NCBI GenBank assembly: GCA_900556485.1
Contig: USOX01000017.1
Coordinates: 1 to 53,303, forward strand
Direction: 5' to 3'
Source: an uncultured Dysgonomonas sp.
Lineage (GTDB): Bacteria > Bacteroidota > Bacteroidia > Bacteroidales > Dysgonomonadaceae
DNA length: 53,303 bases
The notes under the pieces were generated by a model. It saw nothing but the letters and a program-made list of their open reading frames with translations. It did not search any database and had not been told where the DNA came from. Shown here piece by piece: positions 32,627 to 40,826 of this stretch. Each line of letters begins with the position of its first letter. Position 1 is the first letter of the stretch. A program made the position numbers and the translations under genes.

Positions 32627-33343
32627 TTATTCGAAGTTAAATACGAGCGTAATCATACGGCTTTTACCAGATGATATAGCTTCCGTATATTTCACAAGGT
32701 CTTTGTCTGTTAAATCTGAGCGGTCTTTATTTATGAGATCGGTAAGGCCGAAAGAGAATCTTAGTTCAGGGCTAAGTTTGAACATAGGTAGATAAAAACT
32801 GCAACCTAAGCCAAATTCCAAGCCATAATCCATTTTTTTGAACCGGAGGGCTTCGTTCTTGTTGGAGGCTATGTCCATTGCTACATAAGGCCCTGCTAGA
32901 ATATATGGACGATAGTTCTTTATTCGCCCTGCGTTGAATTTGAGATGCAGAGGAATAGTTATATAGCTATTCTTTATTGTGAAGTCGTATTCTTCTTCGG
33001 TAGTCTGTTCTTTGAACTCAAACTTTTTCTCGCCAAAATGGAATGTGGGGGAGATTCGTAAATTCAGATATTCGTTTATATAGCGGTCGCCGATTATTCC
33101 TACACTGAAACCGACAGAATAAGATGGGATTTCGGCAAACCAGGCTTCGCCATTACTACCTACATATCCACTATGCGATAATATCATATCCTGTCCGTGA
33201 ATTCCTAATAAAAAGCCTAGGTGATACATTTTCTGATCGGCAAATGGTAGGTTTATCGGCTTTCTCACCTGGGCATATCCTTCGATAGCAAAAAATGGAG
33301 CTATGATGAATAAAATAAGTATAAAAATTCTATGTGGTTTCAA
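32627..33343 (-). CDS. porT: PorT-like outer-membrane beta-barrel (type IX secretion)
   Basis: A 238-residue protein with signal peptide 1-24 (hydrophobic, ending GYAQ) and a beta-barrel. It resembles PorT of the Bacteroidota type IX secretion system in length (about 240) and in the LGFLLGIHGQDM, NLRISPTFHFGEKKF, YITIPLHLKFNAG, RPYILAGPYVAMDIA and YGLEFGLGCSFYLPMFKLSPELRFSFG strands, listed here as separate segments. It appears to start at TTG (33343); there is no in-frame ATG upstream before a stop, and AAGGAG (33347-33355) lies at good spacing. No other T9SS genes are in the window. Confidence 0.78.
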   Translation of the reverse strand: MKPHRIFILILFIIAPFFAIEGYAQVRKPINLPFADQKMYHLGFLLGIHGQDMILSHSGYVGSNGEAWFAEIPSYSVGFSVGIIGDRYINEYLNLRISPTFHFGEKKFEFKEQTTEEEYDFTIKNSYITIPLHLKFNAGRIKNYRPYILAGPYVAMDIASNKNEALRFKKMDYGLEFGLGCSFYLPMFKLSPELRFSFGLTDLINKDRSDLTDKDLVKYTEAISSGKSRMITLVFNFE

Positions 33344-33540
33344 TTTTCTTCTCCTTTATTTATCTATGAATTATAACGTAAAAATCGCATTAATAGTATA
33401 TTTCCCTTTTTAATTGTAACTTAGAAAGAATACAAATAAGTACTGTTATGTTTCTAATATAAAATATTAAAAAACAGATTATTAAACAATCGTGATAGAT
33501 AGATGTTATAATGACATTAATAATATCTAACTATAACTAT

Positions 33541-33571
33541 TTTGGTTGAAAAGAAAAACTCTTTATATTTG
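33541..33571 (+). promoter_or_regulatory. Ferredoxin promoter (-33 and -7)
   Basis: TTTG (33541-33544), 19 bases, then TATATTTG (33564-33571): a textbook Bacteroidota promoter. The leader is about 35 nt. Confidence 0.75.
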
Positions 33572-33613
33572 CTGCATCAAAGTTAGTAATTAATCTTATA
33601 AAAAACAGAAATC

Positions 33614-33781
33614 ATGGCTTACGTAATTAACGAAGACTGTATTGCTTGTGGTACTTGTATTGATGAGTGCCCTGTGAGTGCAATATCAGAAGGAGATATC
33701 TATAAAATTGATCCGGATACATGTACTGATTGTGGTACTTGTGCTGATGCTTGTCCTACAGAAGCAATTCATCCTGCATAA
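33614..33781 (+). CDS. 2[4Fe-4S] ferredoxin
   Basis: A 55-residue electron carrier with two CxxCxxCxxxCP clusters: CIACGTCIDECPVSAI and CTDCGTCADACPTEAI. The two halves are an obvious internal duplication. This is the clostridial-type ferredoxin, probably the partner of pyruvate:ferredoxin oxidoreductase or related enzymes (inference). It is monocistronic between a classical promoter and a strong terminator. It is short and easily missed by gene finders with a length cut-off. Confidence 0.95.
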   Translation: MAYVINEDCIACGTCIDECPVSAISEGDIYKIDPDTCTDCGTCADACPTEAIHPA

Positions 33782-33804
33782 TATAAAACAGGAGTATAAA
33801 ATAT

Positions 33805-33832
33805 AAAAGGAAGCTATAAGCTTCCTTTTTTT
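33805..33832 (+). terminator. Intrinsic terminator after ferredoxin
   Basis: AAAAGGAAGCT/AGCTTCCTTTT (11-bp perfect stem, 3-nt loop) ending in seven Ts. Confidence 0.9.
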
Positions 33833-33897
33833 GTTAGATGGCATAGATTATTTTGATAATAATCTGAATATTATATCATAATTCAAAAACTTATCCC

Positions 33898-33905
33898 TAT
33901 CTTTG
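33898..33905 (+). promoter_or_regulatory. Promoter -7 element for rpsP
   Basis: TATCTTTG matches TAnnTTTG. The following bases GCAGCCGCTAA are nearly identical to those after the promoter at the right end of the window. Confidence 0.65.
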
Positions 33906-33953
33906 CAGCCGCTAATAACAATTATGTATAATTAAAATTAACTAAGAAAGAAA

Positions 33954-34490
33954 ATGGCTACAAAGATCCGTTTACAAAGACGAGGACGTAAAGGTTATCC
34001 TTTTTACCACATCGTCATTGCAGATAGCAGAGCTCCACGTGATGGAAAGTTTATTGAAAAGGTTGGTACTTATAACCCTAATACTGATCCTGCTACAATA
34101 TCTATTAATTTCGACAGGGCTTTGTACTGGTTACAAGTTGGTGCTCAACCTACTGACACTACTCGTAACATCCTTTCTGAACAAGGTGTACTTTTGAAGA
34201 AACACCTTTTAGGTGGTGTTGCTAAAGGTGCTTTTACAGAAGCTGATGCAGAAAAGAAATTTGAAGCATGGAAATCTGAAAAAGAAAAAGGTACTTTGGC
34301 TATCATGAACAAAAATGAAGCTAAAGCTAAAGCTGACGCAAAGGCTCGCCTAGAAGCAGAACAAGCTGCTAATAAAGCAAAAGCAGAAGCAGTAGCTCAG
34401 AAAAAAGCAGAAGCTAATGCTGCACAAGCAGAAGCTGAATCAGCTCCTGAGGCAGAAGTTCCGGCTGAAGAAACACCTAGTGCTGAATAA
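33954..34490 (+). CDS. rpsP: Small ribosomal subunit protein bS16 with long C-terminal extension
   Basis: A 178-residue protein. The first 80 or so residues are the ordinary S16 fold ([47 protein letters not shown]). Residues from about 95 form an Ala/Lys/Glu-rich, probably helical or disordered extension ending in an acidic tail ([20 protein letters not shown]). Bacteroidota S16 proteins are commonly this long; E. coli S16 is about 82. It is monocistronic, with its own promoter and terminator, not linked to rimM or trmD. Confidence 0.95.
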   Translation: MATKIRLQRRGRKGYPFYHIVIADSRAPRDGKFIEKVGTYNPNTDPATISINFDRALYWLQVGAQPTDTTRNILSEQGVLLKKHLLGGVAKGAFTEADAEKKFEAWKSEKEKGTLAIMNKNEAKAKADAKARLEAEQAANKAKAEAVAQKKAEANAAQAEAESAPEAEVPAEETPSAE

Positions 34491-34513
34491 ATATTAATCA
34501 ATAATATTTAAGC

Positions 34514-34550
34514 AAAAGGCCTGCAATTACAAATTGCAGGCTTTTATTTT
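34514..34550 (+). terminator. Intrinsic terminator after rpsP
   Basis: GCCTGCAATT/AATTGCAGGC (10-bp perfect stem, 3-nt loop) followed by a T-rich tract. Confidence 0.9.
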
Positions 34551-34592
34551 ATCTATACACTGAAGATTTAACATTGTGATGAAATAAAGGGC

Positions 34593-34623
34593 TTTGAAGG
34601 AATCTTTAAAAAATGTATATTTG
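34593..34623 (+). promoter_or_regulatory. Promoter of the DUF3829 lipoprotein gene
   Basis: TTTG (34593-34596), 19 bases, TATATTTG (34616-34623); both elements match the Bacteroidota consensus. Confidence 0.75.
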
Positions 34624-34668
34624 TGTTCTTAATTTTTAAAACACTATTATACACAAAACCAAGAACAC

Positions 34669-35595
34669 ATGAAAAAATTATTTTTTACTTTACTTTCATT
34701 AAGTATCCTACTCGTATCTTGCGGTGGTAGCGCAAACAAAGGCTCAGAAAATGTAGATTCAAAAGCGGAAGCTAATCAGATTATTTCTTATACAAATGAT
34801 GTGATTGATTACCTAAATGGATCAGGTGGTTGGACACGTAGTAATACAAGTCGTATAAACGATATGATTAAGTTTATGAGGACAGGTCGTAAACCAACCG
34901 TTGTTTTGCCTTTGATGCCTAATACAGCAATGAATGTTGCTTCTAAGAAGAAAGATCTCACTGTGCCCCCTACTGTAATGAGTGAAGAGGAAAAAACTTA
35001 CTTTAAAGAAAATATGACTACTTATAAAGAGGCATACGAATCTTTTACAGCTAATTGTTCTACATTGTATAAATACATCCAGAACCAGGATTATAAAGAT
35101 GACAAATTTGAAAAAGGTAAAATGCTGGCTGATAGTATCGAATACAGAGACAGCATTCTGAATACAATCAGAGGAAACATGTATGATAAGATTGAGGTTG
35201 TTACAGAGAAAGCAGAAGCTATTATTTTGTCCGACTCTCCTTTGAAAGACCCTATCTTAACATTAAAAGCAGAGCTTAAAGCTTTCGAAGAATTGAATAG
35301 CTTGTATTCAGATTATACTGAGAATGCTGCTACTCCAGAGCAAGTAGATGCTGCATATCAAGCTCTTGCTACAACTGTAGAGAAGAATAAAGATATGTAT
35401 AAAGAAACATTGGAAGCTCAAAAGAAACAATCTGCTTACGACTCTTTCTATAAAGAATGTGATGATGCTTTAGCAACATATCGTAAGGCACTTAGAGAAG
35501 TTAAAGCTAAGAAGAGACTTTCGGAAAGAGATTTTAAATCGTTCAGTTCAGATTATAACTCTTTAATTAATGCATACAATCGTTTCATTAAATAA
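34669..35595 (+). CDS. DUF3829 (YiiG-like) lipoprotein
   Basis: A 308-residue lipoprotein: signal peptide 2-17 and lipobox ending at Cys18 (LLVSCGGS). The mature part is helical and charged, with regular coiled-coil-like segments (about 100-140, 185-215 and 225-255). It resembles the DUF3829 family including E. coli YiiG, whose function is unknown. It is monocistronic with its own promoter and a terminator directly after. Its location is probably the outer membrane, facing the periplasm. Confidence 0.72.
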   Translation: MKKLFFTLLSLSILLVSCGGSANKGSENVDSKAEANQIISYTNDVIDYLNGSGGWTRSNTSRINDMIKFMRTGRKPTVVLPLMPNTAMNVASKKKDLTVPPTVMSEEEKTYFKENMTTYKEAYESFTANCSTLYKYIQNQDYKDDKFEKGKMLADSIEYRDSILNTIRGNMYDKIEVVTEKAEAIILSDSPLKDPILTLKAELKAFEELNSLYSDYTENAATPEQVDAAYQALATTVEKNKDMYKETLEAQKKQSAYDSFYKECDDALATYRKALREVKAKKRLSERDFKSFSSDYNSLINAYNRFIK

Positions 35596-35618
35596 AAGTA
35601 TATAATAGATAAGATAAT

Positions 35619-35650
35619 TAAAAAAGGTATCCATTTTGGATGCCTTTTTT
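35619..35650 (+). terminator. Intrinsic terminator after the DUF3829 gene
   Basis: AAAAAGGTATCC/GGATGCCTTTTT (one G-U pair), ending in six Ts. Confidence 0.8.
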
Positions 35651-35783
35651 AGTTATTGAACCATTCTGAATATTGTTTTTTGTGATCGTTATTTCTTTTC
35701 TTTATACTCATCTGTATAAGCAATATTAGTCATGTCAATATTCATGCGTCAAATCATATTATTGTTCAAGCTTAAAGATACTG

Positions 35784-35824
35784 AAAAACGAAGGGTTATT
35801 TCATTTCGAAACAACCCTTCGTTT
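35784..35824 (-). terminator. Intrinsic terminator of carAB
   Basis: AAACGAAGGGTT/AACCCTTCGTTT (12-bp perfect outer stem) with TTTC/GAAA inside, followed on the minus strand by Ts; it lies 26 bases beyond the carB stop. Confidence 0.88.
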
Positions 35825-35849
35825 ATTGAGTAGTTATAATTCGAATCTA

Positions 35850-38800
35850 TTATTCATATTCATTCCATGCCTTAATCTCAATTTCATCCACATTCATTTT
35901 GCAGAATGCTTGTATAAATGCTGAAGCTAATCGGGAATTTGTAAGCAATGGCACATTGAAATCGATTGCAGCACGACGAATTTTGTATCCATTATCCAGC
36001 TCACTTGTAGTAAAGTTTTTAGGGATATTAACTACTAGGTCAATTTGCTTGTTCTGTATCATTTCCAGTGCACTTGGTTTCTGATCGTCAGTTGGCCAGA
36101 ATACTTGTGTAGCGGGGATACCATTGTCTATAAGGAATTTCTGAGAACCGCCCGTTGCATACAATTCATATCCTTTTTGATGTAATAATCTTGCAGCTTG
36201 CAGTAATTCAACTTTCGATTTAGCCGGTCCTGTAGAGAAAAGCACAGTTTTCTTAGGTATTTTATAACCTACAGATAGCATTGATTTCAACATTGCATCA
36301 TGGAAGTCATCCCCTATACATCCTACTTCACCTGTAGAAGCCATATCCACACCTAATACAGGGTCGGCTTTTTGTAGACGTGAGAACGAGAATTGAGAAG
36401 CTTTGATTCCTACATAATCCAGATCAAAATCGTTCTTATTTGGTTTCTCTACATCTTTTCCAAGCATTACCTGAGTAGCAAGGTCGATGAAGTTTATTTT
36501 CAAAACTTTCGATACAAATGGGAATGATCGAGAAGCACGCAAATTACATTCTATAACCTTTATATCATTATCTTTAGCAAGGAATTGCATGTTGAAAGGA
36601 CCTGAAATCTGTAATTCGTGTGCAACCTTGCGCGCTACCTTTTTGATGCGTCTAACAGTTTCTATATATAAGCGTTGTGCCGGGAATTGTATTGTTGCGT
36701 CTCCAGAGTGAACACCTGCAAATTCTACGTGTTCAGAGATGGCATACATAACTATCTCTCCGTTTTTGGCAACTGCATCTATTTCTATTTCTTTTGCATT
36801 TTCTACAAACTCGCTTACAACTACAGGGTGTTTCTTAGATACTTCGGCAGCTAATCCAAGGAAGTTTTCTAATTCCTGATCATTTGAGCAGACGTTCATA
36901 GCAGCTCCGGAAAGCACATAAGAAGGACGGATCAAAACCGGATAACCAACTTCATCAACAAAGCCTTTAATGTCTTGTAGTGAGGTTAATTCTTTCCAGC
37001 GAGGTTGATCTACACCTATACGGTCGAGCATGCTGGAGAACTTGTGACGGTCTTCTGCATTATCTATATTTTTAGCTGTTGTTCCTAATATATTTACCTT
37101 AGCAGCATCAAGACGCATTGCCAGGTTGTTAGGGATCTGTCCGCCTACCGAAAGTATAACTCCATGAGGATTTTCCAGTTCGATGATATCCATCACACGT
37201 TCATATGTCAACTCGTCGAAGTATAAGCGGTCACACATATCATAGTCTGTAGAAACCGTTTCTGGATTGTAGTTGATCATAACTGAACGGTAACCTTCTT
37301 TACGGATGGTTTGAAGTGCATTAACTGAACACCAGTCGAATTCAACCGAAGAACCAATACGATATGCACCCGATCCAAGTACAATAACCGATTTATGGTC
37401 TCCCAGATATTTTACATCATTTTCTCTACCATTGTATGTGATGTACAGATAGTTTGTCTGTGCAGGGTATTCTGCAGCCAAAGTATCTATTTGTTTTACA
37501 CATGGAACAATATTGTTCTCTTTACGGATACGGCGTACATCATGTTGTATTGTTTCTACCAAACTAGGCTCTTTACATACAATCTTAGCTATCTGGAAGT
37601 CAGAGAATCCCATTTGCTTAGCCGAACGAAGTAGAGTAAGCGGTAGAGATTGTATGTCATCATATTTCTCTAGTTCCTTAGAGCATTCGTGTATGTATTT
37701 CAGCTTCTGTAGGAACCATCTGTCTATCTTTGTAAGATCGTAAATCTGATCTACAGTATAGCCTCTCTTAAACGCTTCTTCGATACAGAAGATGCGTTTA
37801 TCGGTAGGATTGCTTAAAGCTTCATCCAGATCATCCACCTGAAGAGGTTTGTTCGCTGCGAATCCATGCATACCAATGTTTATCATACGAAGCCCTTTCT
37901 GAATAGTTTCTTCGAAAGTACGGCCTATAGCCATAATTTCACCTACAGACTTCATACTAGAACCAATCTCTTTAGATACTCCATGGAATTTACCTAAGTC
38001 CCAACGAGGTATTTTTACGACTACATAGTCTAGAGCAGGTTCAAAGAATGCACAAGTTGATTTGGTTACAGAGTTTTTTAGTTCAAACAAGCCATATCCC
38101 AATCCAAGTTTAGCCGCAACGAAGGCCAAAGGATAGCCTGTTGCTTTAGAAGCTAGTGCAGAAGAGCGGCTTAGACGGGCATTTACTTCAATCACGCGAT
38201 AGTCTTCCGATTCGGTATCGAAAGCAAACTGTACATTACATTCCCCAACAATGCCAATATGTTTTACAATGCGGATTGATAGTTCACGTAACTTATGAAA
38301 TTCGTCATTTGTAAGTGTTTGTGATGGAGCAACTACGATACTTTCCCCAGTATGGATACCAAGTGGGTCGAAATTTTCCATATTACAAACAGTCATACAG
38401 TTGCCGTATTTATCGCGTACAACTTCATATTCTATTTCTTTCCATCCTTTCAGTGATTTTTCCACCAAAAGCTGAGAAGAGTAGGAGAGTGCTTTCTCGG
38501 CTAGGATACGTAGTTCTTGCTCATTATCACAAAAACCCGAACCTAGTCCTCCTAAGGCATAAGCTGCACGTATAATAATCGGATAGCCAAGCTCAGCAGC
38601 AGCTGTAACTGCATCTTCAATTGTCCCTACAGCCGTGCTTTTGATTGTTCTTACATCAATTTCATCTAGTTTTTTGACAAACAATTCACGGTCTTCTGTA
38701 TCCATTATTGCTTGTACAGGAGTACCTAGTACATGTAGGTTATATTTCTCCAAAATACCTGCTTGGTATAATTGAACACCGCAATTTAGCGCTGTCTGTC

Positions 38801-39074
38801 CACCAAAAGCTAGTAATATACCATCAGGTTTTTCTTTCTGAATAACCTTTTCTACAAAATATGGAGTAATTGGTAAGAAATATATTTTGTCGGCACTGCC
38901 TTCCGATGTTTGCACTGTCGCAATATTCGGATTGATTAATACAGTTTCAATCCCTTCCTCTTTTAAGGCTTTTAGTGCCTGAGATCCAGAGTAGTCGAAT
39001 TCTCCGGCTTCTCCGATTTTCAATGCTCCTGAACCGAGGACTAATACTTTTTTTACATCTATATTGATATCCAT
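35850..39074 (-). CDS. carB: Carbamoyl-phosphate synthase large subunit
   Basis: A 1074-residue enzyme making carbamoyl phosphate from bicarbonate, ammonia (from CarA) and two ATPs, for arginine and pyrimidine synthesis. Two homologous halves each hold an ATP-grasp domain (about 1-400 and 555-935; PSQTLTNDEFHKLRELSI and VIRPSYVLSGAAMNV are representative strands). The MGS-like allosteric domain is at about 940-1074 (FSTGPAKSK). Length matches E. coli (1073). It follows carA by 25 bases. Confidence 0.96.
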   Translation of the reverse strand: MDINIDVKKVLVLGSGALKIGEAGEFDYSGSQALKALKEEGIETVLINPNIATVQTSEGSADKIYFLPITPYFVEKVIQKEKPDGILLAFGGQTALNCGVQLYQAGILEKYNLHVLGTPVQAIMDTEDRELFVKKLDEIDVRTIKSTAVGTIEDAVTAAAELGYPIIIRAAYALGGLGSGFCDNEQELRILAEKALSYSSQLLVEKSLKGWKEIEYEVVRDKYGNCMTVCNMENFDPLGIHTGESIVVAPSQTLTNDEFHKLRELSIRIVKHIGIVGECNVQFAFDTESEDYRVIEVNARLSRSSALASKATGYPLAFVAAKLGLGYGLFELKNSVTKSTCAFFEPALDYVVVKIPRWDLGKFHGVSKEIGSSMKSVGEIMAIGRTFEETIQKGLRMINIGMHGFAANKPLQVDDLDEALSNPTDKRIFCIEEAFKRGYTVDQIYDLTKIDRWFLQKLKYIHECSKELEKYDDIQSLPLTLLRSAKQMGFSDFQIAKIVCKEPSLVETIQHDVRRIRKENNIVPCVKQIDTLAAEYPAQTNYLYITYNGRENDVKYLGDHKSVIVLGSGAYRIGSSVEFDWCSVNALQTIRKEGYRSVMINYNPETVSTDYDMCDRLYFDELTYERVMDIIELENPHGVILSVGGQIPNNLAMRLDAAKVNILGTTAKNIDNAEDRHKFSSMLDRIGVDQPRWKELTSLQDIKGFVDEVGYPVLIRPSYVLSGAAMNVCSNDQELENFLGLAAEVSKKHPVVVSEFVENAKEIEIDAVAKNGEIVMYAISEHVEFAGVHSGDATIQFPAQRLYIETVRRIKKVARKVAHELQISGPFNMQFLAKDNDIKVIECNLRASRSFPFVSKVLKINFIDLATQVMLGKDVEKPNKNDFDLDYVGIKASQFSFSRLQKADPVLGVDMASTGEVGCIGDDFHDAMLKSMLSVGYKIPKKTVLFSTGPAKSKVELLQAARLLHQKGYELYATGGSQKFLIDNGIPATQVFWPTDDQKPSALEMIQNKQIDLVVNIPKNFTTSELDNGYKIRRAAIDFNVPLLTNSRLASAFIQAFCKMNVDEIEIKAWNEYE

Positions 39075-39099
39075 TTAAGCTACTTTTATATAATGTGGA

Positions 39100-40170
39100 T
39101 TATAATTTTTCTACAAATAAATCGAAGATAAAACCTGTATCTGTTGGTCCGCTCGAAGCTTCAGGGTGAAACTGAGCTGAGAAAAATGGTTTGGTTTTAT
39201 GTTTGATACCCTCATTAGTTCCATCATTTAAGTTTATAAATAATGGTTCCCATTCCGAACCTAAAGAAGCATTTGCAACAGCAAAACCGTGATTCTGAGA
39301 AGTGATAAAGCATTGAGTAGAGTCAACCATTTTTACTGGCTGGTTATGGCTACGGTGTCCATATTTTAATTTGTATATGGTAGCACCACCAGCTTTAGAT
39401 AAAAGTTGATTCCCCATACATATACCACAGATTGGTTTACTACCCTCCATTGCTTTACGTATATTTTTTACGGTTTCTTCACAGAAGTCAGGGTTACCGG
39501 GTCCATTTGATATAAATAAACCATCCCATTCTATTTGATTGAAATCGTAATCCCAAGGCACACGTATTACAGTGACATTTCTTTTTAGTAAGCTACGTAT
39601 GATGTTGTGTTTTACTCCGCAGTCAATAAGGAGTACCTTTTTTTCTCCATTGCCATATGTAAGAACTTCTTTGCAGCTCGCTTTAGCTACCTGGTTTTCT
39701 TGGTTAGGATCATAAAAGTCTATTTCATTTGCATCTTTAAATACAATCTTTCCCTTCATCGACCCTTTTTCTCGCAAGATTTTTGTTAGTTCACGTGTAT
39801 CGATACCATAGATGCCGGGAACATCATGCTCTTTCAACCAGTCTCCAAGGCTCTTTTTTGCATTCCAGTGAGAATATTCGTGTGAATAGTCAGAAACGAT
39901 TAATCCGCTTACTTGAACTTTTTCTGATTCGTAAAAATCAGAAACGCCGTTAGTAAACGTATCATCAGGAACTCCATAATTACCTACAAGTGGAAACGTA
40001 ACCACGAGAATTTGTCCCAGATAAGAAGGGTCGGTAAGGCTTTCTGTATAACCTACCATTGCGGTACTAAACACAACTTCGCCGGCTTTTGCAGTTTCCG
40101 ATCCAAAAGATTTTCCTTCGAAAACTGTTCCGTCGTCAAGAATTAGTTGAACTGGTTTGTCTGAATACAT
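39100..40170 (-). CDS. carA: Carbamoyl-phosphate synthase small subunit
   Basis: A 356-residue glutamine amidotransferase subunit supplying ammonia to CarB. The N-terminal CarA domain (about 5-140) is followed by the class I GATase domain. The triad is Cys251 (GICMGNQLL), His335 and Glu337 (FHPEAS). It heads a minus-strand operon with carB. Between its promoter (40336-40343) and ATG lies a leader ORF followed by a terminator, implying transcription attenuation. Confidence 0.96.
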   Translation of the reverse strand: MYSDKPVQLILDDGTVFEGKSFGSETAKAGEVVFSTAMVGYTESLTDPSYLGQILVVTFPLVGNYGVPDDTFTNGVSDFYESEKVQVSGLIVSDYSHEYSHWNAKKSLGDWLKEHDVPGIYGIDTRELTKILREKGSMKGKIVFKDANEIDFYDPNQENQVAKASCKEVLTYGNGEKKVLLIDCGVKHNIIRSLLKRNVTVIRVPWDYDFNQIEWDGLFISNGPGNPDFCEETVKNIRKAMEGSKPICGICMGNQLLSKAGGATIYKLKYGHRSHNQPVKMVDSTQCFITSQNHGFAVANASLGSEWEPLFINLNDGTNEGIKHKTKPFFSAQFHPEASSGPTDTGFIFDLFVEKL

Positions 40171-40215
40171 GCTTATTTTATATAAATAAATGGTTAATAT
40201 GCTAATTAAAAATGT

Positions 40216-40255
40216 AAAAAAAAAGGAACGGGATATTTAATATATCGTTCCTTTT
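40216..40255 (-). terminator. Intrinsic terminator inside the carA leader (attenuator candidate)
   Basis: On the minus strand, AAAAGGAACG and CGTTCCTTTT form a 10-bp stem (40255-40246 with 40230-40221), followed by a run of nine Ts (four of them in the stem). It lies 46 bases before the carA ATG and 74 bases after the promoter's -7 element. No upstream minus-strand gene needs it, because the adjacent trxA gene is divergent. Hence it most likely controls carAB. Confidence 0.8.
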
Positions 40256-40259
40256 CGTT

Positions 40260-40295
40260 TTATAATAATAAATTCTGTATTTTCTTCTTTCTCAT
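40260..40295 (-). CDS. Putative carA leader peptide MRKKKIQNLLL
   Basis: An 11-codon frame (ATG AGA AAG AAG AAA ATA CAG AAT TTA TTA TTA TAA) lies between the promoter and the attenuator hairpin. The stop codon is four bases before the terminator's first stem base, so a ribosome terminating there would cover the 5' arm. The last codons are U-rich in RNA (AAUUUAUUAUUAUAA). It has one Arg codon only, so it is not an obvious arginine-sensing leader. Translation is not proven. Confidence 0.5.
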   Translation of the reverse strand: MRKKKIQNLLL

Positions 40296-40335
40296 TCTTT
40301 CAAATACTCAGGTTTGTTAATGAATATCTGAGGTG

Positions 40336-40343
40336 CAAATATA
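40336..40343 (-). promoter_or_regulatory. Promoter -7 element for carAB
   Basis: The minus strand reads TATATTTG, a perfect TAnnTTTG match; the predicted start near 40329 gives a leader of about 160 nt. Confidence 0.65.
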
Positions 40344-40477
40344 GAAATAAAAAATGAAATATCAGATGTAAATCTTCTGTTAAATAATAGAATTTATATT
40401 TTTTCAGTATTTAGGTTACTTATTGACAATTAAACTATATTCTAATCTCTACTGTTATAAAGTAAAAAGATACAATT

Positions 40478-40774
40478 ATGGAAACTTTCAAAGATATAAT
40501 TACTGGAGATAAACCTGTATTAGTTGATTTTTATGCTACCTGGTGTGGTCCATGTAAGGCGATGAGCCCTATTATTGATTCATTAGCAAAAGAACTTAAA
40601 GAGCATCTTCGAGTAATAAAAGTAGATATCGACAAAAATCAACCAACTGCTGCTCATTATAGGGTTCAAGCCGTACCAACCTTTGTTTTATTTAAGAAAG
40701 GTGAAATTGTATGGCGGAATTCAGGAGGAATGGACAAAGCTACTTTGTTACAGCATATTCGGAACTATATTTAA
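40478..40774 (+). CDS. trxA: Thioredoxin
   Basis: A 98-residue cytosolic thioredoxin. The active site is WCGPC (Cys23, Cys26) and the cis-proline lies in VQAVPTFVLF. No signal peptide is present. It reduces disulfides in cytoplasmic enzymes such as ribonucleotide reductase. It is divergent from carAB, and a perfect hairpin follows it before the convergent GH20 gene. Confidence 0.93.
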   Translation: METFKDIITGDKPVLVDFYATWCGPCKAMSPIIDSLAKELKEHLRVIKVDIDKNQPTAAHYRVQAVPTFVLFKKGEIVWRNSGGMDKATLLQHIRNYI

Positions 40775-40781
40775 TGACAAA

Positions 40782-40806
40782 CAGCCAGAATATTGAATTC
40801 TGGCTG
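40782..40806. terminator. Hairpin between trxA and the GH20 gene
   Basis: CAGCCAGAAT/ATTCTGGCTG is a perfect 10-bp stem with a 5-base loop, located between convergent genes; only a weak T-run follows. Confidence 0.7.
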
Positions 40807-40826
40807 CTTATATTACTGCAATTTAT

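Noticed and set aside
40307..40332. CTCAG/CTGAG hairpin as an antiterminator in the carA leader
   Set aside because: One arm lies at or upstream of the predicted transcription start, so it is probably not in the RNA.
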